From assembly GCF_002379365.1 (NCBI RefSeq), contig NZ_JQIU01000008.1, positions 690,540-744,046 on the forward strand: a DNA stretch of 53,507 bases, read 5' to 3'. Below are positions 37,270 to 45,630 of the stretch, in pieces. Numbering within the stretch: position 1 is the first letter of the stretch; every line of letters starts with the position of its first letter. The DNA is from Brachyspira sp. G79. Its GTDB lineage: Bacteria; Spirochaetota; Brachyspiria; Brachyspirales; Brachyspiraceae. The notes below the pieces were generated by a model. The model had not been told where the DNA came from. It ran no database searches and saw only the letters and a program-made list of their open reading frames with translations. The translations under genes and the position numbers were made by a program.

Positions 37270-37920
37270 ATGAATAAAATTATGATAGCACCTTCAATAT
37301 TAACTTCTTCATTTTTAAATTTGGAAAGTGTGATAAAAGAACTAGAAGAAGTTGAAAGCGATTATCTTCATTTGGATATAATGGACGGAGTATTTGTTCC
37401 TCAAATTACTTTTGGTGCTAAAATAGTTTCTGATATAAAAAAATCAAGCAGTATTCCGCTTGACGTTCATCTTATGATAGTAAATCCAGAAAAACATATT
37501 GATGATTTTGCCAAAGCTGGTGCTGATATTATAAGTGTGCATTATGAAGGAAATATTCATATACATAAAATTATTCATCAAATAAAATCGTATAATATAA
37601 AAGCAGGTATTGTACTTAATCCGCATACTAGAGTTGATGTTATAGAGCCTATTATAGAGGATATTGATTATGTTCTTATTATGAGCGTAAATCCGGGATT
37701 TGGGGGACAGAAGTTTATAGAATCATCTGTAAAAAAAATAAGAGAAGCTAAAAAATTGATTAGTAATAGAGATATAATTCTTGCAGTAGACGGAGGAGTT
37801 AATCTTAATACATGTAATATAGTAATAGAAGCAGGAGCAAATTTTCTTGTGGCAGGAAGTGCAATAATTGACAGCGATAATAAAAAAGATACTATTAATA
37901 AACTTAGGGGAAATAAATAA
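37270..37920 (+). CDS. rpe: Ribulose-phosphate 3-epimerase
   Basis: 216 residues, TIM-barrel enzyme interconverting D-ribulose 5-phosphate and D-xylulose 5-phosphate in the pentose phosphate pathway. Motifs: IAPSILTSSF at the N-terminus, LHLDIMDGVFVPQITFG (metal His and catalytic Asp), DVHLMIVNP, VLIMSVNPGFGGQKFI, and AVDGGVN with the second catalytic Asp, and AGSAI for phosphate binding. Length is typical. It shares its intermediate with the product of the arabinose pathway encoded at 14556-23690. Confidence 0.97.
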   Translation: MNKIMIAPSILTSSFLNLESVIKELEEVESDYLHLDIMDGVFVPQITFGAKIVSDIKKSSSIPLDVHLMIVNPEKHIDDFAKAGADIISVHYEGNIHIHKIIHQIKSYNIKAGIVLNPHTRVDVIEPIIEDIDYVLIMSVNPGFGGQKFIESSVKKIREAKKLISNRDIILAVDGGVNLNTCNIVIEAGANFLVAGSAIIDSDNKKDTINKLRGNK

Positions 37921-38034
37921 TTTAAATAATTATATTCAAAAATTATTTTTATAAAAATATTTGTATTTAATATATTATTATAATATTAAATTTTATAATA
38001 TTCTATAAAAATATTATTTTTTTCACATTATAAC

Positions 38035-38062
38035 TTGACATCATATTTTTATATAGTATAAT
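38035..38062 (+). promoter_or_regulatory. Strong promoter of lexA
   Basis: Consensus TTGACA (38035-38040) and TATAAT (38057-38062), spacer 16. It is one of the best promoters in the window, about 38 bases before the ATG. Confidence 0.75.
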
Positions 38063-38071
38063 AACAAATAC

Positions 38072-38079
38072 TACATGTA
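38072..38079 (+). promoter_or_regulatory. Candidate LexA operator in the lexA leader
   Basis: The perfect palindrome TACATGTA lies about ten bases past the -10 box, where an autorepressor would act. Half-site similarity to known SOS boxes is too small to be sure. Confidence 0.3.
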
Positions 38080-38098
38080 AATATAAAGAGGTATAAAT

Positions 38099-38725
38099 AT
38101 GACTGAATTAACTGACAAACAAAGAGATATTTTTAATTTTTTGCAAAGATTTACCAATGAAAATGGATATCCGCCAACAGTAAAAGAAATTATGGTTCAT
38201 TTTAACTTCGCTTCACCAACAGCAGTAACGACACATCTTACAGCCTTAGAAAAAAAGGGATACGTAAAAAAAACTGGTAAAAGAGCAAGAGGAAGTGTAC
38301 CTATAGATACATCAGAAAAAGGCAATCATAATATGGTAAGAATACCGCTTTTATCAAATGAAGTTAAAGCAGGTCTTTTAATGGACGTAGCTGATGAAAC
38401 TGTAGAAGAAACATACTCTCTGCCAAAATCAATAGCTCAAGATGAAGGTAATTTCCTTATGAAAGTTATGGGTGATTCTATGATAAATGCTCACATAAAA
38501 GAAGGAGATATGGTATTAGTACACCCAACTAATCAGGCTGATAACGGAGATATAGTAGTAGCAAAAATTGATGATAATGGAAATGAAGAGATAACAATCA
38601 AAAGATTTTTCAGAGAAAAAGACCATATAAAACTTATGCCAGAAAATAAGAATTATCAGCCTATAATAAAAGAAAGTATTTCTTTAGTAGGAAAAGTTGT
38701 AGGACTTATAAGGTTAAAAGTATGA
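38099..38725 (+). CDS. lexA: LexA repressor
   Basis: 208 residues, repressor of the SOS response that self-cleaves on RecA filaments. Winged helix domain in residues 1-70 (LTDKQRDIFNFLQRFTNENG; ASPTAVTTHLTALEKKGYV). Cleavage bond Ala91-Gly92 (EVKAGLLM), catalytic Ser127 (MGDSMIN) and Lys168 (ITIKRFF) are all present, so autocleavage should be functional. Expressed alone from a strong promoter and ended by a strong bidirectional terminator. Ribosome-binding site AGAGG is eight bases upstream. Confidence 0.96.
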   Translation: MTELTDKQRDIFNFLQRFTNENGYPPTVKEIMVHFNFASPTAVTTHLTALEKKGYVKKTGKRARGSVPIDTSEKGNHNMVRIPLLSNEVKAGLLMDVADETVEETYSLPKSIAQDEGNFLMKVMGDSMINAHIKEGDMVLVHPTNQADNGDIVVAKIDDNGNEEITIKRFFREKDHIKLMPENKNYQPIIKESISLVGKVVGLIRLKV

Positions 38726-38739
38726 TTACATATATTGTG

Positions 38740-38771
38740 AAAAAAGAGGGATTTATAAATCCCTCTTTTTA
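38740..38771. terminator. Bidirectional terminator between lexA and yajQ
   Basis: AAAAAGAGGGATTTAT pairs perfectly with ATAAATCCCTCTTTTT, with A and T runs on each side, serving lexA (+) and the minus-strand yajQ gene ending at 38800. Confidence 0.9.
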
Positions 38772-38799
38772 TTGCATAATAATTATATAAAAAAATTAA

Positions 38800-39297
38800 T
38801 TATCTATAATTTGTAAACTGCAAAGGTATAGGATAATCTTTACCTTTAAGCATTGTTATTACAGACTGCAAATCATCTTTTTTAGCCCCAGACACCCTTA
38901 CCTGCTCATCTTGTATACTCGCTTGCACTTTTAATTTCATATCTTTAATATCTTTTACTATCTGTTTAGCCAAATCTTTGTCTATACCATGCACTATTTC
39001 ATTAATCTCTCTAACTGCATCACCTGCTGCTTTTTCTTTTTTCTTTTCTCTAAGGCATTTTTGATTTAAGCCCCTTTTAATAAATTTCTGAAATAGAATA
39101 TCTTTTACCTGATTAAGTACAAAATCTGCAGGGGCAACTATAGTAATAGTTTTTTCTCCTTTATTGAGTTCAATCTGTATATTTTGTCCCTTAAAATCAA
39201 ATCTATTATCTATTTCCTTAGTAGCAACATTAACGCAGTCATCAATAACCTGCATATCAACCTCAGAAACTATATCAAAACTTGGATCTTTTGCCAT
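38800..39297 (-). CDS. yajQ: YajQ-family nucleotide-binding protein
   Basis: 165 residues, YajQ/DUF520 family. N-terminal [20 protein letters not shown], then [28 protein letters not shown] and C-terminal [26 protein letters not shown]-type ending (quoted in part: [10 protein letters not shown]) are diagnostic. Some family members bind cyclic di-GMP or nucleic acid; the function here is not established. It follows glgA on the same strand after 39 bases. Confidence 0.95.
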   Translation of the reverse strand: MAKDPSFDIVSEVDMQVIDDCVNVATKEIDNRFDFKGQNIQIELNKGEKTITIVAPADFVLNQVKDILFQKFIKRGLNQKCLREKKKEKAAGDAVREINEIVHGIDKDLAKQIVKDIKDMKLKVQASIQDEQVRVSGAKKDDLQSVITMLKGKDYPIPLQFTNYR

Positions 39298-39336
39298 AAT
39301 TAACTCCTTTGTAAATTTGTAAATTTAATTTTTCTA

Positions 39337-40842
39337 TTATTTATTACTTAACAATTTTTTGTAAAGTTTAGTATATTCCAAAGCACATTTATGAAGCGAA
39401 TAATCTTTACTCATAGCATTAGCCACTAATTTATCCCATATATCTTTTTTATTATAATATAAATCAAAAGCTAAATCCATAGTGTGAACAAAACTTTTAA
39501 TACAATATTCATTAAATACAAACCCAGTTGCTTTATTAGCAGTTTTTATCCCATTATAATTTATAACAGTATCTTTAAGCCCGCCTACCGAATGCACTAT
39601 AGGAATACTTCCATATTTCATACTGTATATCTGATTAAGTCCGCAAGGCTCAAATCTGCTTGGCATCAAATACATATCGCTTCCTGCTGTAAGTCTATGT
39701 GCTAATGATTCATCAAAAGTAAATAATACCTTTATATTTTTTGCTCTGACAGCTCTATCAATAAAATCTTCTTCAAAATCTTTAAAATAATTATTCTTAC
39801 TAAAAAGAAAAATAAAATTAGCATTATAAGTAGAAATCTCAAAAAAAGACTGGTATATCAAATCAAGCCCTTTCTGCGGGTCAAACCTAGAAATCATAGT
39901 TACAAGAGGACAAGATTTATTAACAAAACCAAACTCTTTATATAATGAATTTCTTATAATTTTTTTCTTTGAAAAAGTATTTATATCATAATTATTTTTT
40001 ATATATTTGTCTGTTTTAGGGTCCCAATCTTTATCATGACCACCGTTAAGTATACCGTATAATTTTGAAGATAAATCAGAAAGTAAATTATTAAGACCGC
40101 ATCCAAACTCTTCTCCCTGTATCTCTTTAGCATATGATGGGCTTACAGTTGTAACGATATCAGATAGTATAATTCCAGACTTTATAAAACTAACATTGCC
40201 GTAAAACTCCAATCTGCTATGTACAAAAAACTTCCAAGAAACATTTAATAGACCGTAAATATCAACAGAAAAATTACCTTGATATGCCAAATTATGTATA
40301 GTAAAAATTACTTTTAATTTTTTTAATGCTTCCTCTCCATTAAATACTTCTTTTATATATAAAGCTATCAAAGCAGTCTGCCAATCATGTATATGTACTA
40401 TATCTAGTTTAAAATTTTCTTTTTCATATAAATATATTATAAGTTTAACAGCCGCTTTTGAAAACAATATAAATCTGCTTGCATTATCATTATAATCAAT
40501 ACCATTTTCTGAATAAATACCATTTCTTTTAAATGAATTATCTTCTTTTATGAAATAAACATTTATATCATCATTATTAGGATGCTTAATTCTAACAATA
40601 TCAACTTTGATTATATTTTTACCATGTTCTATTTCTAATGTAGTTAATATATCTTTTTTGTTTATGAGTTTATAATTTTGTTTATATAATGGTATAATCA
40701 AGGAAACATTAATATTTAAAGTCTTTCCAGTATTCATAGTATTTATAGAAGAAAGCTCCAAAGGCAGACTTCCTGCAATATCACCTAGCCCTCCCGTTTT
40801 AGAAAATGGATAGGCTTCGCTAGATACCATAAATATATTCAT
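39337..40842 (-). CDS. glgA: Glycogen synthase
   Basis: 501 residues, GT5 glycosyltransferase that extends alpha-1,4-glucan from ADP-glucose. The substrate-binding KTGGLGDIAGSLP (about 15-27) is at the N-terminus. Other marks are VHIHDWQTALIALY, FTIHNLAYQG, TVSPSYAKEI, and the C-terminal donor-binding MPSRFEPCGLNQIYSMKYG with GGLKDTV. Full-length. No other glycogen genes are near, so storage metabolism is scattered. The ATG at 40842 faces murE across a divergent region. Confidence 0.95.
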   Translation of the reverse strand: MNIFMVSSEAYPFSKTGGLGDIAGSLPLELSSINTMNTGKTLNINVSLIIPLYKQNYKLINKKDILTTLEIEHGKNIIKVDIVRIKHPNNDDINVYFIKEDNSFKRNGIYSENGIDYNDNASRFILFSKAAVKLIIYLYEKENFKLDIVHIHDWQTALIALYIKEVFNGEEALKKLKVIFTIHNLAYQGNFSVDIYGLLNVSWKFFVHSRLEFYGNVSFIKSGIILSDIVTTVSPSYAKEIQGEEFGCGLNNLLSDLSSKLYGILNGGHDKDWDPKTDKYIKNNYDINTFSKKKIIRNSLYKEFGFVNKSCPLVTMISRFDPQKGLDLIYQSFFEISTYNANFIFLFSKNNYFKDFEEDFIDRAVRAKNIKVLFTFDESLAHRLTAGSDMYLMPSRFEPCGLNQIYSMKYGSIPIVHSVGGLKDTVINYNGIKTANKATGFVFNEYCIKSFVHTMDLAFDLYYNKKDIWDKLVANAMSKDYSLHKCALEYTKLYKKLLSNK

Positions 40843-40975
40843 AATATAATTCCATATAATAAAAAAGTTTTCACTATAATATAGTTATATATCTTTTACG
40901 CCTAAAAATCAAGCTATTTATTTATATAATATAGTACAAAAAAAGAATATATTTTTTACTATAAAATTTAAAAAA

Positions 40976-41005
40976 TTGTTTTATTTTCTATATATGAAAT
41001 ATAAT
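40976..41005 (+). promoter_or_regulatory. Predicted promoter of murE
   Basis: TTGTTT (40976-40981) and TATAAT (41000-41005), spacer 18, about 22 bases before the ATG at 41028. Confidence 0.45.
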
Positions 41006-41027
41006 AAATAAAAAATGGGACTAAATT

Positions 41028-42554
41028 ATGAAACTTTTTAAAGAACTTATCAAAGGATATAAAGTATCAAAAGAAAAGCAATTAACAAAAGAATGTTTAA
41101 ATACTGAAGTAAAAGGCATAGCCTATAATTCCAAATTAATAAAGAAAAACTATATTTTTGCAGCAATAAAGGGATTAAAAGATGACGGACATAAGTATAT
41201 AGAAAGTGCTATTAATAATAAATCAAGTATAATAATATATGATAATACAGCTGATAAAAACTTTATAAAAGAATTAGAAAATAAATACTCACATGTATAT
41301 TTTATAGCAGTAAAAAATCCTAGAGAATGTCTAGCTTATATTTCAGCAAAATTTTTTAATGAGCCTACTAAAAAGATTAATACTATAGCAATTACTGGAA
41401 CTAACGGCAAAACAACTACAACATATTTATTAAAATCTGTACTTGAAGCCAATAAAAATAAAACAGCTTTAATAGGTACAATTAAAAATATGATAGGAAA
41501 AACAGAAATAAAAACTAATCTCACAACCCCAGAATCTGCTGACTTGGAAAACATATTTGATAAGGCATTAAAAAAAGAAGTGTCTCATATAGTGATGGAA
41601 GCATCATCTCAGGCACTAGCTATGGATAGATGCGATTATTTAAATTATGATACAGCTATTTTTACTAATATCACAGAAGACCATCTTGATTATCATGGAG
41701 ATATGAAAAATTATCTTAAAGCAAAATTAAAATTATTCTCACTTCTAAAAGAAAGCAGCAAAAAGAAAAAATTAGCAATAGTAAATATAGACACTGATAA
41801 TTTTAAGCAAATATCAAATTATATAAAAAAACTCGGTATAAAAATGGTCACTTACGGACTTAATGAAAAAGCTGATTATTACGGAAAAATAATTTCTCTT
41901 AATTCAAAAAATACAGAATATGAGTTTTATGCTAAGGGCAAATTTATATCAAAAGTAAAATTATCAATGCTTGGAAGATTTAATATTTTAAACTCTTTAT
42001 CTGTATTAGCTTATGTATGTGAATATAAATTAGACATAGAAAAATCAATTAAAGCTATGAGAAAGGTTCAGGTGGCAGGAAGATTTGAAATAGTAACAAA
42101 AGAAAAACACACTTTCATTGCAGCAGTTGATTACTCTCATACACCAGACAGTTTAGAAAATATATTAAGAGAGGCTAGAAAATTAAATCCAAACAGAGTA
42201 ATAGTTGTATTCGGATGCGGAGGAGACAGAGACAGAAAAAAACGTCCTATAATGGCTGGCATTGCAGAAAAATATGCTGATATTTCTATACTTACTACAG
42301 ACAATCAAAGAACAGAAGACATTAATCAGATAATGAATGATATTGAAAAAGGATTTAAAAATAAAGATTATAAAAAAATTATAGACAGAAAAGATGCAAT
42401 ATTTGAAGCTATAAAAGAAGCAAAAGAAAATGATATAGTTATAATAGCAGGCAAAGGTCATGAAACTTACCAAATATTTCCAGATAAAACAATACATTTT
42501 GATGACAGAGAAATAGTAAGAGAAGCGTTAAAAGAATTTTTTAAAGATATATAA
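41028..42554 (+). CDS. murE: UDP-N-acetylmuramoyl-L-alanyl-D-glutamate--diamino acid ligase
   Basis: 508 residues, adds the third amino acid of the peptidoglycan stem peptide. ATP loop AITGTNGKTTT (121-131), central-domain motifs TTPESADLENIF, MEASSQALAMDRCD, FTNITEDHLDYHG, and C-terminal GCGGDRDRKKRP and AGKGHETYQ. The residue-selecting motif reads DNQR (425-428); enzymes for meso-diaminopimelate have DNPR and lysine enzymes have DDPN or similar. This suggests a diaminopimelate- or related diamino-acid-adding enzyme. It is a single gene away from any mur cluster. Start ATG at 41028. Confidence 0.93.
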   Translation: MKLFKELIKGYKVSKEKQLTKECLNTEVKGIAYNSKLIKKNYIFAAIKGLKDDGHKYIESAINNKSSIIIYDNTADKNFIKELENKYSHVYFIAVKNPRECLAYISAKFFNEPTKKINTIAITGTNGKTTTTYLLKSVLEANKNKTALIGTIKNMIGKTEIKTNLTTPESADLENIFDKALKKEVSHIVMEASSQALAMDRCDYLNYDTAIFTNITEDHLDYHGDMKNYLKAKLKLFSLLKESSKKKKLAIVNIDTDNFKQISNYIKKLGIKMVTYGLNEKADYYGKIISLNSKNTEYEFYAKGKFISKVKLSMLGRFNILNSLSVLAYVCEYKLDIEKSIKAMRKVQVAGRFEIVTKEKHTFIAAVDYSHTPDSLENILREARKLNPNRVIVVFGCGGDRDRKKRPIMAGIAEKYADISILTTDNQRTEDINQIMNDIEKGFKNKDYKKIIDRKDAIFEAIKEAKENDIVIIAGKGHETYQIFPDKTIHFDDREIVREALKEFFKDI

Positions 42555-42584
42555 AAATAAGTGAACTGTATAATTTTAGAATAT

Positions 42585-42916
42585 ATACTGAAAATTTTTA
42601 AGTTTATCAAAAATGTATTTTAAAATCTTATTTATTTGTGTGGACTATACCTGCAAAGCATGCGGTTGTACGCCCAAACTTCTTTTGCTGTCCGCTCTGC
42701 TGCATGGAAAAGAACATACTGGTGATGCCACATAAAAGTACGTCTCACCCTGTGCGACTTCAGCAGATGAGAAGCAGGCACTGTTTGATGATACAAAGTA
42801 CAACATATTTATATACTAAAATAACAAGTTATATAATATGTAAAACATTATTTTCATAATTGATAAATTACTAAATTTTAATATATAATCTTATCAAGCA
42901 CTTTTGAAACAAATCT
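42585..42916 (+). repeat. Copy 5 of the dispersed repeat family (long core)
   Basis: The right end AAGCACTTTTGAAACAAATC matches AAGTAGTTTTGAAACAAGTC of the 34-kb copy. The preceding ATATGTAAAACATTATTTTC matches ACATGTAAAACATTTTGTC. The core has ACTTCTTTTGCTGTCCGCT against ATCTTCTTTTGAAATCCGCT. The core is about 70 bases longer than in copy 3 (additional sequence about 42715-42790). The left end contains TACTGAAAATTTTTAAGTTT, also present near 3070. Confidence 0.55.
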
Positions 42917-42995
42917 ATTATATAAATAAATATTTACATACTGTGTAAATACTTAAGATATAAAAAATGAAGCTTTTTTATGAATATGTATTCAT

Positions 42996-43097
42996 ATGGA
43001 TCAACACCTATCATACACCCGAGGTAAAAAACGGTATCCAACAAAGTACACAGGAGAATACTATTTATATTATTCAAATGGCAAAATCAAATTATAA
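42996..43097 (+). pseudogene. Possible C-terminal scrap of a YwqK/MORN-like repeat protein
   Basis: A 33-codon frame ends GKKRYPTKYTGEYYLYYSNG and KIKL. The YTGEYYxYYSNGKIK wording resembles the repeat of YwqK-type and MORN-like proteins common in Brachyspira. It has no ribosome-binding site, so it is probably the remains of a lost gene. Weak evidence because it is short. Confidence 0.3.
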
Positions 43098-43116
43098 AAT
43101 AAAAAATACCATAAAA

Positions 43117-43611
43117 TTACATACCAGCAAATTCTTTTAATTTTTCATGACTAAGCCTATAGGAAATCCAACCTTTCATTTCTATAGCATTGAGTGATAA
43201 ATAAAAATCAATACTAGACTTATTCCAATCTAAACACTGCCAATCAAGCCTTTCGCATCCTCTTTCAACAGCAATTTTAGCAATTTCTTTTAAAAGCTTT
43301 TTACCATATCCAAGCCTCCTGTAATTAGGAGTTATGTATAAATCTTCTAAATATATTCCAGCTTTTCCCAAAAAAGTAGAAAAATTATGAAAAAATAATG
43401 CATACCCTATTTCAGTATTATTTTCTAATGCTATCAATACTTCACATTTATTTTTTTCAAATACCCATTCTCTTAATATATCCTCAGTTGCAGTAACTTC
43501 ATTTTCTAATTTTTCGTATGCCGCAAGCTCTCTTATAAACTTTAATATAGTAGGTATATCATCAGGAGATGCAAACCTTACAGCAAATTTATTATTTATT
43601 TTATCACTCAT
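43117..43611 (-). CDS. GNAT-family N-acetyltransferase
   Basis: 164 residues, single GNAT domain that transfers an acetyl group from acetyl-CoA. Motifs: FAVRFASPDDIPTILKFIRE at the N-terminus, IGYALFFHNFSTF, LEDLYITPNYRRLGYGKKLL (the RRxGxG acetyl-CoA loop, about 95-102) and WQCLDWNKSSIDFY. The pattern is close to diamine/spermidine acetyltransferases of the SAT family (VLEDLYVxPxYRGxGIG, CxRxxWxVLDWN). Polyamines or thialysine are plausible substrates. It follows the M29 aminopeptidase gene after 12 bases. Confidence 0.87.
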   Translation of the reverse strand: MSDKINNKFAVRFASPDDIPTILKFIRELAAYEKLENEVTATEDILREWVFEKNKCEVLIALENNTEIGYALFFHNFSTFLGKAGIYLEDLYITPNYRRLGYGKKLLKEIAKIAVERGCERLDWQCLDWNKSSIDFYLSLNAIEMKGWISYRLSHEKLKEFAGM

Positions 43612-43623
43612 ATATATGCCTTA

Positions 43624-44748
43624 TTATTTTAAATTATTAGGATTTAAGCATTTAAGACTATCAATAACAAATATTCCATCTTTTCTTATAAGTTTATCAT
43701 CAAAATAAATCTCACCGCCTCCGTATTTTTTAGTCTGAATACATACCAAATCCCAATGCACAGAAGAGTTATTTCCATTAGGAGCTTCATCATAACAAGC
43801 CCCCGGTGTAAAATGAAAACTTCCCATAATTTTTTCATCAAATAATATATCTTTCATAGGCTCTGTTATATAAGGATTAACTCCTATAGCAAACTCCCCT
43901 ATATATCTTGAACCGCTGTCAGTATCTAATATCTTATTTATTCTTTTAGTATCATTACAAGAAGCATTAACTATTTTACCATTTTTAAACTCAAACCTTA
44001 CATTTTCATAAGTAAAACCATCGCTATATAAAGAAGGAGTATTATAAGTTAAAACTCCATTAACAGAATTTTTTACAGGTGCCGTAAATACTTCGCCGTC
44101 TGGAATATTAAGCTCTCCTGCACATTTTATAGCTGGTATATTTTTAATAGAAAAAGTCAAATCCGTACCATTTCCTACTATTCTAACTTTATCAGTTTTA
44201 TTCATAAGAGAAACCAAACTATCCATAGCTTTAGACATTTTTGAATAATCTAAATTGCATACTTTGAAATAAAAATCTTCAAACTCATCAGTACTCATAG
44301 AAGCCTGCTGAGCCATTGCTGGTGTAGGATAATTCATCACAACCCACTTTGTATTTTTTACTCTCTCTTTCATATGCACTGGATTTAGATAAAACTTTTC
44401 ATATATTTTATTATTTTCTATCTTTACTGAAGAGTTTTCAGCACTGTTTAATCCTCCCCATATACCTATATAAGCGTCCATTTCCTTCATAAGCATTAAA
44501 TCTGATTTAGCCCAAATTTTCATCTGCTCTTCATTACACTGTTTTAATAATTCTCTCATTATATAGGGATCATGATTCCAAACAAATGGACTAGCACCTG
44601 CTTTATAGACTTCATTTATAATGGCTGTAACTAAATTACGCTCATCTCCTACTCCATATGATTTTATAAGAACTTTTTCACCTTTTTTTAATTTGCATGA
44701 ATAATTAACTATTGTTTTTGCAAGCTTCTCTATTCTTGGGTCTTTCAT
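43624..44748 (-). CDS. M29-family aminopeptidase
   Basis: 374 residues from ATG 44748 (MKDPRIEKLAKTIVNYSCKL), which has AAGGAG ten bases upstream; the frame extends 12 codons upstream without a ribosome-binding site. Family M29 (AmpS/aminopeptidase T), metal-dependent removal of N-terminal residues. Family blocks visible are GEKVLIKSYG, PTPAMAQQASM, VRIVGNGTDLTFS, RYIGEFAIGVNP (metal Glu), and GSFHFTPGACYDEAPNGN with SSVHWDLV (metal His and His-x-Asp). Length slightly below the 400-410 typical of AmpS. Forms a two-gene unit with the acetyltransferase. Confidence 0.88.
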   Translation of the reverse strand: MKDPRIEKLAKTIVNYSCKLKKGEKVLIKSYGVGDERNLVTAIINEVYKAGASPFVWNHDPYIMRELLKQCNEEQMKIWAKSDLMLMKEMDAYIGIWGGLNSAENSSVKIENNKIYEKFYLNPVHMKERVKNTKWVVMNYPTPAMAQQASMSTDEFEDFYFKVCNLDYSKMSKAMDSLVSLMNKTDKVRIVGNGTDLTFSIKNIPAIKCAGELNIPDGEVFTAPVKNSVNGVLTYNTPSLYSDGFTYENVRFEFKNGKIVNASCNDTKRINKILDTDSGSRYIGEFAIGVNPYITEPMKDILFDEKIMGSFHFTPGACYDEAPNGNNSSVHWDLVCIQTKKYGGGEIYFDDKLIRKDGIFVIDSLKCLNPNNLK

Positions 44749-44892
44749 AAATACACAACTCCTTATAGCAATTTTATTAATCAATTTTACACAATTACTT
44801 AATAATAATCAATAAAATCAATAGTATATATAGTAAAAAATTATTTAAATTGTATAATAAAATATATAAAAAAATTACTTTAGGTTATAAAA

Positions 44893-45405
44893 ATGAAAAA
44901 AAATATATTATTAATTTTATTTTCTGTTTTATTTGCATCTTCAGTATATGCAGTGAATAATGCAAAAGATGCTGAAGGATTTTGGGCTATGCCAGAAAAA
45001 CCAAAAGGAAGAATGAAAACAGTAAAAATAATAGTTATAGATAATAAAGTTTATGCCTATGCTGTAGAATTACGTAATGATGTAAAAACTACATTAGATA
45101 TACATAATCCAAATAAAAGCCTAAGAGATAAAGAACTTATAGGACTAATATTTATATATGATATAGTATTTGAAAATGGAAAATGGACTACTGGAAGAAT
45201 ATACCATACAGACCAAGGAAGCACATACTATGCTAATATAAACCTTACTGAAGATAAAAATACATTGCTATTAAAGGCATCGCTTGACAAATCAGGAGTT
45301 GTAGGAGCAACTGTAAAATGGAGAAGATTATCAAAAAAGGAATCCTCAAAATATAATGATATACCTATAAACAAACTTCGCACTGTAGAAGGCAAAGGAA
45401 TATAA
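44893..45405 (+). CDS. DUF2147 domain protein, secreted
   Basis: 170 residues with an N-terminal signal peptide (cleavage after VYA, about residue 20) and a DUF2147-type domain: AEGFWAMPEKPKGRMKTVKI, then ELIGLIFIYDIVFENGKWTTG, GRIYHTDQGSTYYANINL and the C-terminal VKWRRL. DUF2147 proteins are small periplasmic proteins of unknown function; the usual WxxxD/G-K-Y blocks are recognisable but diverged. It stands alone before the phosphate locus. Confidence 0.75.
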   Translation: MKKNILLILFSVLFASSVYAVNNAKDAEGFWAMPEKPKGRMKTVKIIVIDNKVYAYAVELRNDVKTTLDIHNPNKSLRDKELIGLIFIYDIVFENGKWTTGRIYHTDQGSTYYANINLTEDKNTLLLKASLDKSGVVGATVKWRRLSKKESSKYNDIPINKLRTVEGKGI

Positions 45406-45547
45406 AAAATATATTAATACTTGAAAAATCTATATATAAGTATACATAATATAGTTAACATATTTTAATATTATGTTAATTTATAACATAGCTAGGTATA
45501 GTTTATGTAAAAAATTAAAAAATTAAAATTAAATTTCATTTTTGTTA

Positions 45548-45576
45548 TTGACATAATCTTTTTTCTAGTATATAAG
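45548..45576 (+). promoter_or_regulatory. Predicted promoter of the pst-phoU locus
   Basis: TTGACA (45548-45553) and TATAAG (45571-45576) with a 17-base spacer, about 55 bases before pstS. Confidence 0.65.
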
Positions 45577-45582
45577 AATTGC

Positions 45583-45601
45583 GTTAATTTTGAGAATTAA
45601 C
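45583..45601 (+). promoter_or_regulatory. Inverted repeat at the pst transcription start
   Basis: GTTAATT (45583-45589) and AATTAAC (45595-45601) are exact reverse complements around TTGAG, placed right at the expected transcription start. It is a candidate operator or 5' hairpin. It does not look like the direct-repeat Pho box of PhoB. Confidence 0.45.
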
Positions 45602-45630
45602 AAAAAACTATTTCGGAGTGAATCAATATT

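Larger units (their letters stand above)
42555..43116. other. Long intergenic region with repeat copy and a gene scrap
   Basis: 562 bases between murE (+) and the GNAT gene (-). It contains repeat copy 5 (about 42585-42916) with the longest GC-richer core in the window, and a 33-codon scrap at 42996-43097. Confidence 0.6.

Noticed and set aside
42638-42859. 73-codon plus-strand frame with several Cys and His residues
   Set aside because: It lies within the core of repeat copy 5, has no ribosome-binding site, and is explained by the GC-richer repeat sequence.
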